A DNA stretch of 64,000 nucleotides from Prochlorococcus sp. AG-347-K10 (GCA_003278955.1 QCCB01000001.1:1-64000), one strand, 5' to 3'. Positions 8,357 to 18,678 are shown, counted from the stretch's first letter. Numbers and translations: made by a program. The notes: generated by a model from the sequence alone, not told the origin.

Positions 8357-10261
8357 ATGGAAAAAGGCGAAATTCGTATTAATACCGAAAATATTTTCCC
8401 AATTATCAAGAAGGCAGTATATTCTGACCATGAAATCTTTTTAAGAGAACTTGTTAGTAATGGTGTTGACGCAATTAGTAAACGAAGAATGGCCTCTATG
8501 GCGGGTGATTGCGAGAATAATGAGGAGGCTCAAGTAAAAATAACAATTAACCGTGAAGAAAATATTTTAACAATTTCCGATAATGGAATTGGAATGAATG
8601 ATGAAGAAATTAAGAAGTACATAAATCAAGTTGCTTTTTCTAGTGCTGAAGAATTCCTAACAAAATACAAAAAAGATAATGATGAATTCATAGGTCATTT
8701 TGGACTAGGTTTTTATTCAAGTTTCATGGTGGCAGATAGAGTCGATATATTAACTAAGTCGGCAGTTGGGGAATCAAAAGCTTTCAAATGGTCTTGTGAT
8801 GGATCGCCAAATTTCACGTTAGAGGAATCAGAAAGAGAGACAATTGGTACAGATGTTATTCTTCACCTACTTGAAGAAGAAAAAGAGTTTATTGAGCCTG
8901 AAAGGATTAAATCACTAATAAAAAAATATTGTGATTTTATGCCAATAGATGTCTTATTAGAAGGAGAGACAATTAATAAGAAAAATCCTCCTTGGAGAAA
9001 ACAACCTAGTGAATTAAAGGATGAAGATTATGTTGAGTTATATAAATACCTTTATCCCTTCCAGGGAGATCCACTGTTATGGATTCATCTTAATACAGAT
9101 TATCCATATGACATACAAGGGATATTGTATTTTCCAAAGATGTCAGGTAGAGCTGATTGGGAAAAGGGAGAAATAAAACTATTTTGCAATCAAGTATTCG
9201 TAAGCGATTCAATTAAAGAGATAGTGCCAAAATACCTTTTACCTCTAAGAGGAGTTATTGACTCTACAGATATACCCCTAAATGTTAGTAGAAGTGCATT
9301 ACAAACAGATAGAAAAGTAAGGTCTATATCATCATTTATCTCCAAAAAAATCGCTAATAAACTGAAGGATTTGATAAAAAATTCACCAGAATTTTATGCA
9401 GAAATTTGGGATTCAATCTCTGCCTTTATTAAAATTGGTGCTATCGAAGATGAAAAATTTTCTGAATTAGTTAATAACAGTATAATTTTCGAAACAATAA
9501 TAAATTCAGAGAAAGACGTAACTAAAGATATTGAAAATAAATCCCTCATCAAGTCAAACGACAAATATTTCACAACTCTCGCAAATTACAAAGAGCGAAA
9601 TAAATTAACTGATTCTAAAAAAATAATTTACTGTTCAGATTTGATTGCTCAGTCTAGTGCATTAAATATCTGTTTATCTGATAATAAAGAAGTTATTAAA
9701 TCAGATCCCTTAATTGACGCACAATTTCTTCCATGGTTGGAAAGTAAAAATGAAGATTATCAATTCCAAAGAGTAGATTCAGAAATAAATGAACTAGAAG
9801 ATAAAGAATCCAAAGAAATTGTAAATAAGGATGGCAAATCAAATACAGAAAATCTTAGAGATACGATAGTTAAGGCTCTTAACAATGAGAAAGTAACAGT
9901 TAAAGTGCAGTCACTTTCAAGTAAAGATGCTCCACCAGCGATGATCTTGCTTCCAGAACAAATGAGAAGAATTAATGATATGGGAGCTTACATGGAACAA
10001 AAGATGCCTGGCTTACCTGAATATCATGTACTCTTAATTAACAAAGAACATCCACTTATTGTTGGTCTTAATAAAATTACAGGCAACAAAATAATTATTG
10101 ATGAAAAAGATCCTATTGAGAATCCATTGGCATCAAAAATTGCAAGTCATGTTTACGATATGGCCAAGCTTTCCGTTGGTGGTTTAGATCAAGAACAGAT
10201 AATTAATTTACAAAATAATAATGCAGCATTAATTTCAGAATTACTTAATTCAACAAATTGA
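8357..10261 (+). CDS. htpG: Hsp90 chaperone HtpG
   Basis: A 634-residue Hsp90. The N-terminal GHKL ATPase shows LRELVSNGVDAI near residues 26-37, ISDNGIGMN, and GHFGLGFYSSFMV near residue 115. The middle domain has RGVIDSTDIPLNVSRSALQ near 300-318, and a dimerisation domain follows. Length is normal for bacterial HtpG. It acts in the cytosol in stress folding. Separated from hisZ by 117 bp, it probably has its own promoter. Confidence 0.96.
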   Translation: MEKGEIRINTENIFPIIKKAVYSDHEIFLRELVSNGVDAISKRRMASMAGDCENNEEAQVKITINREENILTISDNGIGMNDEEIKKYINQVAFSSAEEFLTKYKKDNDEFIGHFGLGFYSSFMVADRVDILTKSAVGESKAFKWSCDGSPNFTLEESERETIGTDVILHLLEEEKEFIEPERIKSLIKKYCDFMPIDVLLEGETINKKNPPWRKQPSELKDEDYVELYKYLYPFQGDPLLWIHLNTDYPYDIQGILYFPKMSGRADWEKGEIKLFCNQVFVSDSIKEIVPKYLLPLRGVIDSTDIPLNVSRSALQTDRKVRSISSFISKKIANKLKDLIKNSPEFYAEIWDSISAFIKIGAIEDEKFSELVNNSIIFETIINSEKDVTKDIENKSLIKSNDKYFTTLANYKERNKLTDSKKIIYCSDLIAQSSALNICLSDNKEVIKSDPLIDAQFLPWLESKNEDYQFQRVDSEINELEDKESKEIVNKDGKSNTENLRDTIVKALNNEKVTVKVQSLSSKDAPPAMILLPEQMRRINDMGAYMEQKMPGLPEYHVLLINKEHPLIVGLNKITGNKIIIDEKDPIENPLASKIASHVYDMAKLSVGGLDQEQIINLQNNNAALISELLNSTN

Positions 10262-10300
10262 GTTATGTGTTAGAATTTTTATAGATATAACATAATAAAT

Positions 10301-10537
10301 ATGTCAAGAGTTTGCGAACTGACCGGTGCAAAAGCTAATAACGGGATGGCAGTTAGTCACTCACATATTCGTACAAAAAAATTGCAGCAAGTTAATCTCC
10401 AAAATAGGAGACTTTGGTGGGAAGAGGGCAAAAAATGGGTAAATATAAAAATAAGTACCAAAGCCCTAAAGTCTATACAAAAAGTAGGTTTAGATAAATT
10501 TGCTAAATCAAATGGAGTTGATTTAAAAAAAATCTAA
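10301..10537 (+). CDS. rpmB: Large ribosomal subunit protein bL28
   Basis: Ribosomal protein L28, 78 residues, with typical [22 protein letters not shown] at the start (split: [11 protein letters not shown] then the [10 protein letters not shown] block) and a basic middle including LWWEEGKKW. Normal family length. It follows htpG by 39 bp on the same strand, an order I recall in other picocyanobacteria. Confidence 0.96.
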   Translation: MSRVCELTGAKANNGMAVSHSHIRTKKLQQVNLQNRRLWWEEGKKWVNIKISTKALKSIQKVGLDKFAKSNGVDLKKI

Positions 10538-10542
10538 ATTTG

Positions 10543-11076
10543 ATGAGAAATTATGTTGTAAGTATATTAATACCATTTATTCTTTTATTTAATTGTAATT
10601 CAGCACTCTCTTTTGATTTTGCACCTGAGGTTGGTGATTATGCTCCTAACTTTCAGTTAGAAGGTTTTAATAAAAACATAAAAACAAAAAAAACATGGGA
10701 ATTAAGTGATTTTGAAGGTCAGTGGCTAATTATGTATTTTTTTCCAAAAGACTTTACAGCAGGTTGCACTCTTGAAGCTAAAGGTTTTTCGGAATTAAAA
10801 AAAGATTTTTTAAAATACAATGCCGAAATAGTAGGCATTAGCGCTGATAATCAAGATTCTCATGAAAGTTTCTGCAACGAGAAATCAATAAACTATACTT
10901 TATTATCTGATCCTGACGGAATTATTAGTGATAAATATGGTTCTTGGATTCCTCCATTCTCCGATAGAAATACTTTTTTGATTTCTCCAGATGGGAAAAT
11001 TTCTTATAGATGGATAAGTGTTTTACCTATAAATCATGCTAAAGAAGTTCTCAACGTTTTAAAGAAAAAAATATAA
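10543..11076 (+). CDS. Peroxiredoxin (AhpC/TSA, Bcp/PrxQ-like), probably exported
   Basis: Thiol peroxidase of 177 residues. A hydrophobic N-terminus (residues ~5-22, IPFILLFNCNSALSF) looks like a signal peptide, so the enzyme may act in the periplasm or thylakoid lumen. The peroxidatic site reads PKDFTAGCTLEAKGF. A second cysteine in ESFCNEKS lies too far away for the classical PrxQ CxxxxC pair, so the resolving partner is uncertain. The start is the ATG at 10543, immediately after an in-frame TTG at 10540. It lies 5 bp after rpmB. Confidence 0.88.
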   Translation: MRNYVVSILIPFILLFNCNSALSFDFAPEVGDYAPNFQLEGFNKNIKTKKTWELSDFEGQWLIMYFFPKDFTAGCTLEAKGFSELKKDFLKYNAEIVGISADNQDSHESFCNEKSINYTLLSDPDGIISDKYGSWIPPFSDRNTFLISPDGKISYRWISVLPINHAKEVLNVLKKKI

Positions 11077-11080
11077 AATT

Positions 11081-11383
11081 TTGCACGAATTATCATTTGG
11101 AACTTGGTTAATACATATCTCATCAGTAATAGAATGGATTTTTGCCATATTAGTCATAAACAAAATTTCTACATATAAAAAATATAATTTATTTTTTTGG
11201 TTAAGCCTCGCTATGATCCCAAACTTAATAGGTGCTATGTGTGCGATCACCTGGCATATCTATGACAACCAAGAAAATCTTTACGGTCTAGTATCACTTC
11301 AAGGAATATTTACATTTATAGGAAATTCAACATTAGCCTTAGCTGCAATGATCATTTTTAAAGGAAAAGAGACTTATGAATGA
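11081..11383 (+). CDS. DUF2499 membrane protein
   Basis: A 100-residue protein with about three hydrophobic segments (IEWIFAILVI, FFWLSLAMIPNLIGAMCAI, FIGNSTLALAAMIIF) and the conserved stretch PNLIGAMCAITWHIYDN. I recognise it as DUF2499, shared by cyanobacteria and plastids; function unknown. The start is TTG at 11081, 4 bp after the peroxiredoxin stop. It overlaps the DUF3593 gene by 8 bp, and these two families usually occur together, suggesting one complex. Confidence 0.85.
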   Translation: MHELSFGTWLIHISSVIEWIFAILVINKISTYKKYNLFFWLSLAMIPNLIGAMCAITWHIYDNQENLYGLVSLQGIFTFIGNSTLALAAMIIFKGKETYE

Positions 11384-11711
11384 TTTATTTTTTAAATATA
11401 TTGAAAAATTAAGTTCAATTGATAACACATTATTCTTTGCAGTATCAATAATTCCATATGCAATATTTTTGTTTTACTTATATAAAATCAAGTCTGTTAA
11501 TATTTTTGTAAAAACAGGTTTTTCCTTAACTGTTTTATTCGTATTCATAACTATATTGGTATCTATCTTCACACTAAATTACTATGATAAAATCCTCGTT
11601 GAGGTTGACTTCCTCCATGGCTTTGCAGAATCCTTCCTAACTCTTAGTGATTTTGTTATTTTGTTTGGATTTATAAAGTTGTTAAATAACTTAGAAGTAA
11701 ACAACTCTTAA
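11376..11711 (+). CDS. DUF3593 membrane protein
   Basis: A 111-residue protein with about three membrane segments (FAVSIIPYAIFLFYLY, TVLFVFITILVSIFTL, FLTLSDFVILFGFIKLL) and the conserved DFLHGFAESFLTLSDF block. I assign DUF3593, a cyanobacterial and plastid family usually next to DUF2499; function unknown. Its ATG lies inside the end of the DUF2499 gene, so translational coupling is likely. Confidence 0.85.
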   Translation: MNDLFFKYIEKLSSIDNTLFFAVSIIPYAIFLFYLYKIKSVNIFVKTGFSLTVLFVFITILVSIFTLNYYDKILVEVDFLHGFAESFLTLSDFVILFGFIKLLNNLEVNNS

Positions 11712-11777
11712 GACCTTTTACAATTTTGTGTTTTTTAGGTAAAAGTATTAGAGAATATATACAAATAACAATTTTTT

Positions 11778-12038
11778 ATGTTTACTACATTATTTGCAGC
11801 TGCAGATCCAGCAACTTTTTCTTGGTCTCCAAAGTGTGCCGTCGTAATGATTGCATGTAATGTTTTTGCTTATGCAATTGCTAGAGCAACAATAAGAAAA
11901 CCTAATGAAGGTTTTGAAATACCTAATTCAAAATTCTATGGTGGTTTAAGTCACGCATCAGTCGTAGGTGCTAATTGCCTAGGCCATATTTTCGGAATTG
12001 GAGCAATCTTAGGATTAGCCTCACGAGGTGTTCTATAA
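11778..12038 (+). CDS. psaK: Photosystem I subunit PsaK
   Basis: A two-helix thylakoid membrane subunit at the PSI periphery, 86 residues. The hydrophobic helices are VVMIACNVFAYAIARATI and ANCLGHIFGIGAILGL, separated by the loop RKPNEGFEIPNSKFYGGLSH, characteristic of PsaK. The N-terminal TLFAAADPATFSWS matches the usual cyanobacterial start. It lies 66 bp after DUF3593, with room for its own promoter, and converges on dxs. Confidence 0.95.
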   Translation: MFTTLFAAADPATFSWSPKCAVVMIACNVFAYAIARATIRKPNEGFEIPNSKFYGGLSHASVVGANCLGHIFGIGAILGLASRGVL

Positions 12039-12056
12039 ATATTTATTTATTAAATT

Positions 12057-13946
12057 TTATTTAACTAACTTAAATTTCTTAACAATTCTATCTGCCATCT
12101 GATCAGGCATAAGTCCTAGTTTTTCTTTACTCTGATCAGGTGAAGCATGATCCACTAAAACATCGGGAATACCTATTCTGTATACTGGAAAATTTATTTC
12201 ATTATCGTTAAATAATTCAACTATTGCGGAACCAAATCCACCTATTAAGGTTCCTTCTTCCATGGTTACAACTTTTTGAATCCTACTTGCTAAGGGCATA
12301 ATAAGATTTTTATCGAGAGGTTTAACAAATCTTGCATTAACAATGCATGCATTTATGTTCATATTTTTTAAGATCTTTGCTGTTTCGATTGCTGAAGCGA
12401 CCATTGAACCATAAGCAATAATTAAAATATCTTCTCCTTCTTTAAGTATTTCAGCTTCGCCTATATTTAATGGTTCCCAACCCTCGTCCATTACAGCTAC
12501 TCCTAATCCAGAGCCTCTGGGTATTCTTAGAGCTGTAGGACCATTATGGTTTATTGAAGTTATTAACATTCTCTGTAATTCAGACTCATCCTTTGGAGCC
12601 ATCAATACAAAATTGGGTATAGATCTCATATAACTGATATCGTACTGACCCTGGTGAGTAGGACCGTCAGCTCCAACTATCCCAGCTCTATCAAGTACAA
12701 ATGATACAGGTAAATTTTGTATCCCTACATCATGAATTAATTGGTCGAAAGCACGTTGAAGAAAAGTACTATAAATAGCTACAACAGGTTTAAGACCATC
12801 GCAAGACATTCCTGCCGCAAGAGTAACTGCATGTTGTTCTGCTATTCCTACATCGATGTATTGATCAGGGATATTTTTTTGCAGTATATCTAAACCAGTA
12901 CCTGTAGCCATTGCAGCCGTAATACCAACGACTTTACTATCTTGCTCACATATTTTTAATAAGGTTTGACCAAATATTTTGCTATAACTAACAGGTTTAG
13001 GTTTCTTTGATGGAATAGATTTCCCAGTTGTAAGATCAAACGATGACTGTGCATGATATCCAACTTGATCGGCTTCTGCGTATGGGTAACCCTTCCCTTT
13101 TGTTGTGACAACATGAACAAGTACAGGTCTTTTCAGTTTATGGGAAGCGTTAAAGGTCTTAACTAAGTTACCAATATCATGACCATCAATTGGACCCATA
13201 TATGTAAATCCAAGTTCTTCAAAAACAGCTCCAACCTTAGGCACAGATAGTCGTCTAACACTTCCTTTAATATTTTTGAGTTCTTCTGGGATATCCTTAC
13301 CAATTAAGGGAATATTTTTTACACTTTCTTGAACACTATCGGACAAAAATTGCAATGGTGGACTTACTCTTACCTTATTTAAGTAAGATGAAAGAGCTCC
13401 AACCGGAGGTGAAATAGACATGTCATTATCGTTCAATACTACAACTAAAGGTGTATTTGGTAAGTGACCTGCATGATTTATAGCTTCTAATGCCATTCCT
13501 CCAGTTAGTGCTCCATCTCCAATAACAGCGACACATTTATAATTTTCACCTTTTCTATCTCTTGCTATTGCCATTCCTAAAGCAGCAGAAATAGAAGTAC
13601 TTGCGTGTCCAGCACCAAAATGGTCAAATTTACTTTCACTTCTTTTTAGATATCCAGCGATTCCATTTTTTTGTCTTAGAGAATCAAATTGGCTGAAACG
13701 CCCTGTAATTAATTTATGAGGGTAACCTTGATGTCCTACATCCCAAACAACTTTGTCAAAATCAAGATCGAGAGTTTGATATAAAGCCAATGTAAGCTCA
13801 ACTACACCTAAACCAGGACCAAGATGTCCTCCACTAGTAGATACTACTTGAAGGTGTCTTTCTCTAATTTGACAAGCAATTTCCTCTAATTGTGAAACTG
13901 TTAAGCCATGAAGTTGATTTGGATGACTTAACTCACTTAAAAGCAT
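12057..13946 (-). CDS. dxs: 1-deoxy-D-xylulose-5-phosphate synthase
   Basis: A TPP-dependent enzyme that condenses pyruvate and glyceraldehyde 3-phosphate, the entry step of the MEP isoprenoid pathway that feeds chlorophyll, carotenoids and quinones. At 629 residues it has normal length. Visible motifs are [20 protein letters not shown] near residue 37, the TPP-binding [29 protein letters not shown], and the transketolase-like second half ([31 protein letters not shown]). Another MEP gene, ispE, lies at ~37 kb. Confidence 0.97.
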   Translation of the reverse strand: MLLSELSHPNQLHGLTVSQLEEIACQIRERHLQVVSTSGGHLGPGLGVVELTLALYQTLDLDFDKVVWDVGHQGYPHKLITGRFSQFDSLRQKNGIAGYLKRSESKFDHFGAGHASTSISAALGMAIARDRKGENYKCVAVIGDGALTGGMALEAINHAGHLPNTPLVVVLNDNDMSISPPVGALSSYLNKVRVSPPLQFLSDSVQESVKNIPLIGKDIPEELKNIKGSVRRLSVPKVGAVFEELGFTYMGPIDGHDIGNLVKTFNASHKLKRPVLVHVVTTKGKGYPYAEADQVGYHAQSSFDLTTGKSIPSKKPKPVSYSKIFGQTLLKICEQDSKVVGITAAMATGTGLDILQKNIPDQYIDVGIAEQHAVTLAAGMSCDGLKPVVAIYSTFLQRAFDQLIHDVGIQNLPVSFVLDRAGIVGADGPTHQGQYDISYMRSIPNFVLMAPKDESELQRMLITSINHNGPTALRIPRGSGLGVAVMDEGWEPLNIGEAEILKEGEDILIIAYGSMVASAIETAKILKNMNINACIVNARFVKPLDKNLIMPLASRIQKVVTMEEGTLIGGFGSAIVELFNDNEINFPVYRIGIPDVLVDHASPDQSKEKLGLMPDQMADRIVKKFKLVK

Positions 13947-14062
13947 TTAACAAAAATAGGTATCTATCTAATCTAAAACGTCGAGGTGCAAAATGAGTAT
14001 TTTTTTTTAAATAGATCATGTAATGTTTTATTAGATTAATAATTAATGCTAAAAGTATATAT

Positions 14063-15604
14063 ATGAATGATTATTTTGAAAAAATACTTCAAGCTAAAGT
14101 CTATGAAGTAGCAAAAAAAACGCCTCTAGATAAAGCTCATAATTTAAGTAATACTCTTAATAATGAAGTTTTTCTAAAAAGAGAAGATCTTCAAGATGTA
14201 TTTTCGTTCAAAGTAAGAGGTGCATATAACAAAATGAGTAAGCTCACCAATTCTCAGCTTTCTCAGGGAGTAATTACTTCTAGTGCTGGTAATCATGCTC
14301 AAGGAGTTGCTCTTAGTGCTCTTAAGCTAAATTGCCAAGCGACAATATTAATGCCCATTACAACACCTCTTGTAAAAGTCAATGCTGTTAAAAAGTTAAA
14401 GGCAAAAGTTATATTATTTGGTGATAATTATGATGAAACTTACAAAGAAGCAATAAGGATTAGTCAAGAAAGAAATTTATGTTTTATTCATCCCTTTGAT
14501 GATCCAGACGTAATAGCAGGACAAGGAACTATTGCTATAGAACTTGAACAGCAACTAAAGGATAAACCATATGCAATTTATATTGCTGTTGGTGGTGGTG
14601 GATTAATATCAGGGATATCCTTATACATTAAAAAAATATGGCCTGAAGTAAAAATTATTGGTGTAGAGCCTGAAGATGCAGACGCTATGACAAAATCCTT
14701 GGAAGAATCCAAAATTGTAGAATTATCTTCTGTTGGTCAATTTGCAGATGGAGTGGCGGTAAAAAAAATTGGTAAAAATACTTTTGATATTTGCAGTAAA
14801 TATATAGATAAGATGATTACCGTTAATACTGATGAAATATGTGCGGCTATAAAAGATGTCTTTGAGGATACTAGATCAATATTAGAGCCCGCAGGAGCAT
14901 TATCAATTGCAGGGATGAAAAAAGATATTTTAAATTCGAATCATTTAAATAGAAAAATGGTTGCGATTGCATGTGGTGCAAATATGAATTTTGAACGGCT
15001 TAGATTTGTTGCAGAAAGAGCAGAACTTGGAGAGTGTAAAGAGGTAATGATGGCTGTTGAAATTCCTGAACGTGCGGGAAGTTTAATTGATTTTTGTAAG
15101 TTACTTGATAATAGAAATTTAACTGAATTTAGCTACAGGATGTCGAATTCTAAGAATGCCCAGATCTTTGTAGGAGTTCAAGTTTATGGATTAAATGATA
15201 AAAAAAATCTTTTAAATGTATTTAGAAATTCGGAGTACTCATTTATTGACATAAGTGATGATGAATTATCTAAAAATCATCTAAGATATATGGTAGGTGG
15301 AAGATTACCAAAGAATTTTAAAGAATTTGATAATAGAAACTTTGTTGAGCTTTTATACAGATTTGAGTTTCCTGAAAGGCCTGGCGCATTAATAAACTTC
15401 TTAAATAATATGAAATCTAATTGGTCTATAAGCGTATTTCACTATAGGAATTATGGAGCTGATGTTGGGAAAATTGTTATTGGAGTTTTAATCGATAAAA
15501 ATGAGATTTTAGAGTGGAATAAATTTGTTAGAATTTTAGGATATAAATTTTGGGATGAAACTCAAAACGATACATATAGATTATTCCTTGGTGCATCAGA
15601 TTAA
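14063..15604 (+). CDS. ilvA: Threonine ammonia-lyase, biosynthetic
   Basis: PLP enzyme that deaminates threonine to 2-oxobutyrate, the first step of isoleucine synthesis. It has 513 residues. The PLP lysine is in FSFKVRGAYNKM (Lys50), with the phosphate-binding loop AVGGGGLISGI and SSAGNHAQGVAL. The C-terminal ~180 residues form two ACT-like regulatory modules (MMAVEIPERAGSL; RFEFPERPGALINFL), as in the long feedback-inhibited form. It is divergent from dxs with a 116-bp gap and is followed by scpB. Confidence 0.95.
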   Translation: MNDYFEKILQAKVYEVAKKTPLDKAHNLSNTLNNEVFLKREDLQDVFSFKVRGAYNKMSKLTNSQLSQGVITSSAGNHAQGVALSALKLNCQATILMPITTPLVKVNAVKKLKAKVILFGDNYDETYKEAIRISQERNLCFIHPFDDPDVIAGQGTIAIELEQQLKDKPYAIYIAVGGGGLISGISLYIKKIWPEVKIIGVEPEDADAMTKSLEESKIVELSSVGQFADGVAVKKIGKNTFDICSKYIDKMITVNTDEICAAIKDVFEDTRSILEPAGALSIAGMKKDILNSNHLNRKMVAIACGANMNFERLRFVAERAELGECKEVMMAVEIPERAGSLIDFCKLLDNRNLTEFSYRMSNSKNAQIFVGVQVYGLNDKKNLLNVFRNSEYSFIDISDDELSKNHLRYMVGGRLPKNFKEFDNRNFVELLYRFEFPERPGALINFLNNMKSNWSISVFHYRNYGADVGKIVIGVLIDKNEILEWNKFVRILGYKFWDETQNDTYRLFLGASD

Positions 15605-15634
15605 ATTTAAGGTAAATTGGGAAAGATTTAGGTA

Positions 15635-16177
15635 ATTAAAATCAATCATTCTGATCTAAATACCACGCCAATATCTGATATAGATCTAGTTACTAAAATA
15701 GAAGCTGTTCTATATTTGAAAGGCAGACCAATAACAAAAAAGGATCTTTCAGAAATTACTAATTCTGATATAAACTCAATAAATAATGCAATTAAAGATC
15801 TTAAAAATAAATACTCTAATCCCAACTCAGCTATTGAATTAAATGCAGTTAATAACAGTTTTTCTCTCGAACTAAAATCTAGTCTTAATGACTTCGTCGA
15901 TGATTTACTTCCTTCTGATTTGAAAACATCCGAATTAAGGACATTGGCTACTATTGCGATCAAAAAAAAGATACTACAATCGGATCTTATACTTCTTAGA
16001 GGTTCAGGAGCTTATGATCATATTAAAGAATTATTAGAAAAGAAATTTATCGTCAAACGAAAGCAAAGAGATGGTAGATCATATTGGTTATCATTATCAG
16101 AAAAGTTTTTTCAAACTTTTGCTGTAAGTAATGAATATCTCTCAAATATAGGAAGCATTAATAATAAGCAGCAATAA
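15635..16177 (+). CDS. scpB: Segregation and condensation protein B
   Basis: A kleisin-associated winged-helix subunit of the SMC-ScpAB chromosome organiser, ~180 residues. Recognisable blocks are KIEAVLYLKGRPITKKDL, ELRTLATIAIKKKILQSDL and VKRKQRDGRSYWLSLSEKFFQTF. The family start must lie upstream of the TTG at 15716, because the conserved KIEAVLYLKG helix spans it. That upstream frame is open from 15632 but contains no ATG, GTG or TTG, so translation would have to begin at ATT (15635) or ATC (15641); the AGG at 15630-15632 is well spaced for the latter. The start is uncertain. Confidence 0.85.
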   Translation: MKINHSDLNTTPISDIDLVTKIEAVLYLKGRPITKKDLSEITNSDINSINNAIKDLKNKYSNPNSAIELNAVNNSFSLELKSSLNDFVDDLLPSDLKTSELRTLATIAIKKKILQSDLILLRGSGAYDHIKELLEKKFIVKRKQRDGRSYWLSLSEKFFQTFAVSNEYLSNIGSINNKQQ

Positions 16178-16215
16178 TAAGTAAATGTTAGGATATATTA
16201 AATTACGAAAAGATA

Positions 16216-16494
16216 ATGTTATCTGAGATTTTTGCAGTTCTGGGCCAAACTTTATCAATTTATTCTTTCATATTGATAATAAGAATTTTACTTACATGGT
16301 TTCCAGGTATTGATTGGAGTAACGGTGTTTTATCTGCATTAACTTCTATCACTGATCCTTATTTAAACATTTTTAGAGGTATTATTCCTCCAATAGGTGG
16401 ATTTGATATTTCATCCTTATTAGCTTTTTTACTTTTAAATGTTATACAAAATTTAATTACAAATCTCCAGTATGCAAGTTTAGGTTATAGCTGA
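16216..16494 (+). CDS. YggT family membrane protein
   Basis: A small membrane protein of 92 residues with two hydrophobic helices and the YggT-type motif IRILLTWFPGIDWSNG between them, then PYLNIFRGIIPPIGGFDISSLLAFLLL. The family (YggT/YlmG, Ycf19 in plastids) is linked to membrane organisation, division and cytochrome or photosystem biogenesis in different organisms; the role here is not known. It sits 38 bp after scpB and converges on the MazG-like gene with a 2-bp gap. Confidence 0.88.
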   Translation: MLSEIFAVLGQTLSIYSFILIIRILLTWFPGIDWSNGVLSALTSITDPYLNIFRGIIPPIGGFDISSLLAFLLLNVIQNLITNLQYASLGYS

Positions 16495-16496
16495 AC

Positions 16497-16826
16497 TTAT
16501 CTATCATCTCCAGAACCTCTTATCTTCCCTTTAGCAGCTCTTAATTTTAATTTTTCAAGGTTTTGTAATGCAACATCCTCTAAATTGAAATTTAATTCTG
16601 TACAAAGATTTGATATGTACCACAAAACATCTCCTAATTCTTTTTTAATACCTATTTTTGATTCGTTATCAAATATTCCATTTTTATCTCTTATAACCTT
16701 TTTCACTTTTTCTGCCACCTCACCAGCCTCTCCAACTAAACCAAGAGTTGGATAAATATTATTTGAGCCTAAATCTGGATATTGTGCTGTTTCTCTAGCT
16801 TTTTTCTGATAGGTTTTAAAATCCAT
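16497..16826 (-). CDS. MazG-like nucleotide pyrophosphohydrolase
   Basis: A 109-residue all-alpha NTP-PPase. The metal-binding motif appears as GLVGEAGEVAEKVKKV near residues 29-44 and KKELGDVLWYISNLCTEL near 64-81, giving the EExxE plus ExxD arrangement of the MazG/dUTPase superfamily. It probably hydrolyses non-canonical or excess (d)NTPs in the cytosol. A single domain of this size suits the short MazG-like group rather than the two-domain MazG. Confidence 0.85.
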   Translation of the reverse strand: MDFKTYQKKARETAQYPDLGSNNIYPTLGLVGEAGEVAEKVKKVIRDKNGIFDNESKIGIKKELGDVLWYISNLCTELNFNLEDVALQNLEKLKLRAAKGKIRGSGDDR

Positions 16827-16887
16827 GATTTAAATAACTAACTTTGGGTATGGTAAATTTATTTATATCTAGCAATATTATCTATAT

Positions 16888-18678
16888 ATGTCGAATATTG
16901 ATTTAAAAAGAAGAACAAAAATAGTAGCAACTATTGGCCCTGCGACTCAATCTGAAGAGATAATTACAAATTTAATTAAAGCTGGAGTAACAACATTCAG
17001 ATTAAATTTCTCACATGGAGATCATAAAGATCATGCTGAAAGAATAAAAACGATAAGGGAAGTATCAAAAAAGTTAGATATAGATATTGGAATATTGCAA
17101 GATCTTCAAGGACCTAAAATAAGATTGGGACGCTTTAAAGATGGGCCAGTAAAAGTAAAAAAAGGCGATAAATTCACACTGACATCAAATGAAGTCGAAT
17201 GTACAAATACTATTGCAAATGTAACCTACGACAAACTTTCTCAAGAAGTTAGCGAAGGGAAAAGAATACTTTTAGATGATGGAAAAATAGAAATGATTGT
17301 AGAAAAAGTTGATAAAAAAGCTAATAATTTGGGGTGTATGGTAACTGTAGGAGGGGTTCTTTCAAACAATAAAGGTGTAAATTTTCCAGATGTTCAATTA
17401 TCAGTAAAAGCATTAACAGAAAAAGATAAAGAGGATTTAAAATTCGGTTTATCTGAAGGAGTTGATTGGATAGCACTAAGTTTCGTAAGAAATCCATCCG
17501 ATATAAATGAGATAAAAGATTTAATAAACAAAAATGGGCATTCAACTCCTGTAGTCGCAAAAATAGAAAAATTTGAAGCAATTGATCAGATCGATTCCGT
17601 ATTACCCTTATGTGATGGGGTTATGGTTGCAAGAGGTGATTTAGGAGTAGAAATGCCTGCTGAAGAAGTTCCTCTTTTACAAAAGGAATTAATAAGAAAA
17701 GCTAATACATTAGGTATCCCAATAATTACAGCGACTCAAATGCTTGATTCTATGGCTTCTAACCCAAGACCAACTAGGGCCGAAGTTAGTGATGTTGCAA
17801 ATGCAATTCTGGATGGTACAGATGCTGTAATGCTTTCAAACGAAACTGCAGTTGGCGATTATCCTGTAGAGGCAGTTGAAACGATGGCAACCATAGCAAG
17901 AAGAATTGAAAGGGATTATCCACTTAAGGCTATTGAAAGCCACTTACCCAGTACGATCCCAAATGCTATTAGTGCAGCAGTAAGTAATATAGCTAGACAA
18001 CTTGATGCAGGAGCTATAATTCCTTTAACTAAATCAGGTTCTACCGCTCGAAATGTTAGTAAGTTCAGACCACCGACACCTATCTTGGCAACTACTACAG
18101 AGAGAAGTGTAGCAAGAAGATTGCAACTTGTTTGGGGAGTTACTCCAATAGTAGTTAAAAATGACCAAAGAACAGCAAAAACTTTTAGTTTAGCTATGCA
18201 AATTGCTCAGGAGATGGGGATCCTAAATCAAGGAGATTTAGTAGTTCAAACCGCAGGTACATTAACTGGAATTAGCGGCTCTACAGATTTAATAAAAGTC
18301 GGTTTAGTAAGAAAAATTGTATCAAGAGGAATTTCAATAGGGGAAATCGGTGTTACAGGTAAAGCCAGAATAATTAAAAATAATCTTGATATGTCCTTAA
18401 TTTGCCCAGGAGAAATATTATTTGTTCCGAAGGAATTAATGCAAAATATTCCACTAAGTAAAAATATTTCCGGCATTGTTACGAACCAAAATGTAAATGA
18501 TGTTTATGCTTTGTTCAACAAAAATAATCAAAAGATTTCTACAATTTGTAATCTAGAAAATATCGATAATCATCAAATAAGTAATGGCGACCTAATAACA
18601 CTCCAGCTTAACGAAGGTGTTATATACATGGGACAAATTGAAGATGATGATGCAATAGATAAATATAAATATGTCTAG
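16888..18678 (+). CDS. pyk: Pyruvate kinase
   Basis: Glycolytic enzyme converting PEP and ADP to pyruvate and ATP, 596 residues. Motifs include RRTKIVATIGPATQS at the N-terminus, LQDLQGPKIRLG, the active-site VAKIEKFEAIDQID, MVARGDLGVEMPAEEVP and ATQMLDSMASNPRPTRAEV. Beyond the ~475-residue core there is a ~110-residue C-terminal extension with ISRGISIGEIGVTGKARI and CPGEILFVPKEL, the PEP-utiliser-like module common in cyanobacterial and Bacillus enzymes. The last 8 bp overlap the next gene. Confidence 0.96.
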   Translation: MSNIDLKRRTKIVATIGPATQSEEIITNLIKAGVTTFRLNFSHGDHKDHAERIKTIREVSKKLDIDIGILQDLQGPKIRLGRFKDGPVKVKKGDKFTLTSNEVECTNTIANVTYDKLSQEVSEGKRILLDDGKIEMIVEKVDKKANNLGCMVTVGGVLSNNKGVNFPDVQLSVKALTEKDKEDLKFGLSEGVDWIALSFVRNPSDINEIKDLINKNGHSTPVVAKIEKFEAIDQIDSVLPLCDGVMVARGDLGVEMPAEEVPLLQKELIRKANTLGIPIITATQMLDSMASNPRPTRAEVSDVANAILDGTDAVMLSNETAVGDYPVEAVETMATIARRIERDYPLKAIESHLPSTIPNAISAAVSNIARQLDAGAIIPLTKSGSTARNVSKFRPPTPILATTTERSVARRLQLVWGVTPIVVKNDQRTAKTFSLAMQIAQEMGILNQGDLVVQTAGTLTGISGSTDLIKVGLVRKIVSRGISIGEIGVTGKARIIKNNLDMSLICPGEILFVPKELMQNIPLSKNISGIVTNQNVNDVYALFNKNNQKISTICNLENIDNHQISNGDLITLQLNEGVIYMGQIEDDDAIDKYKYV

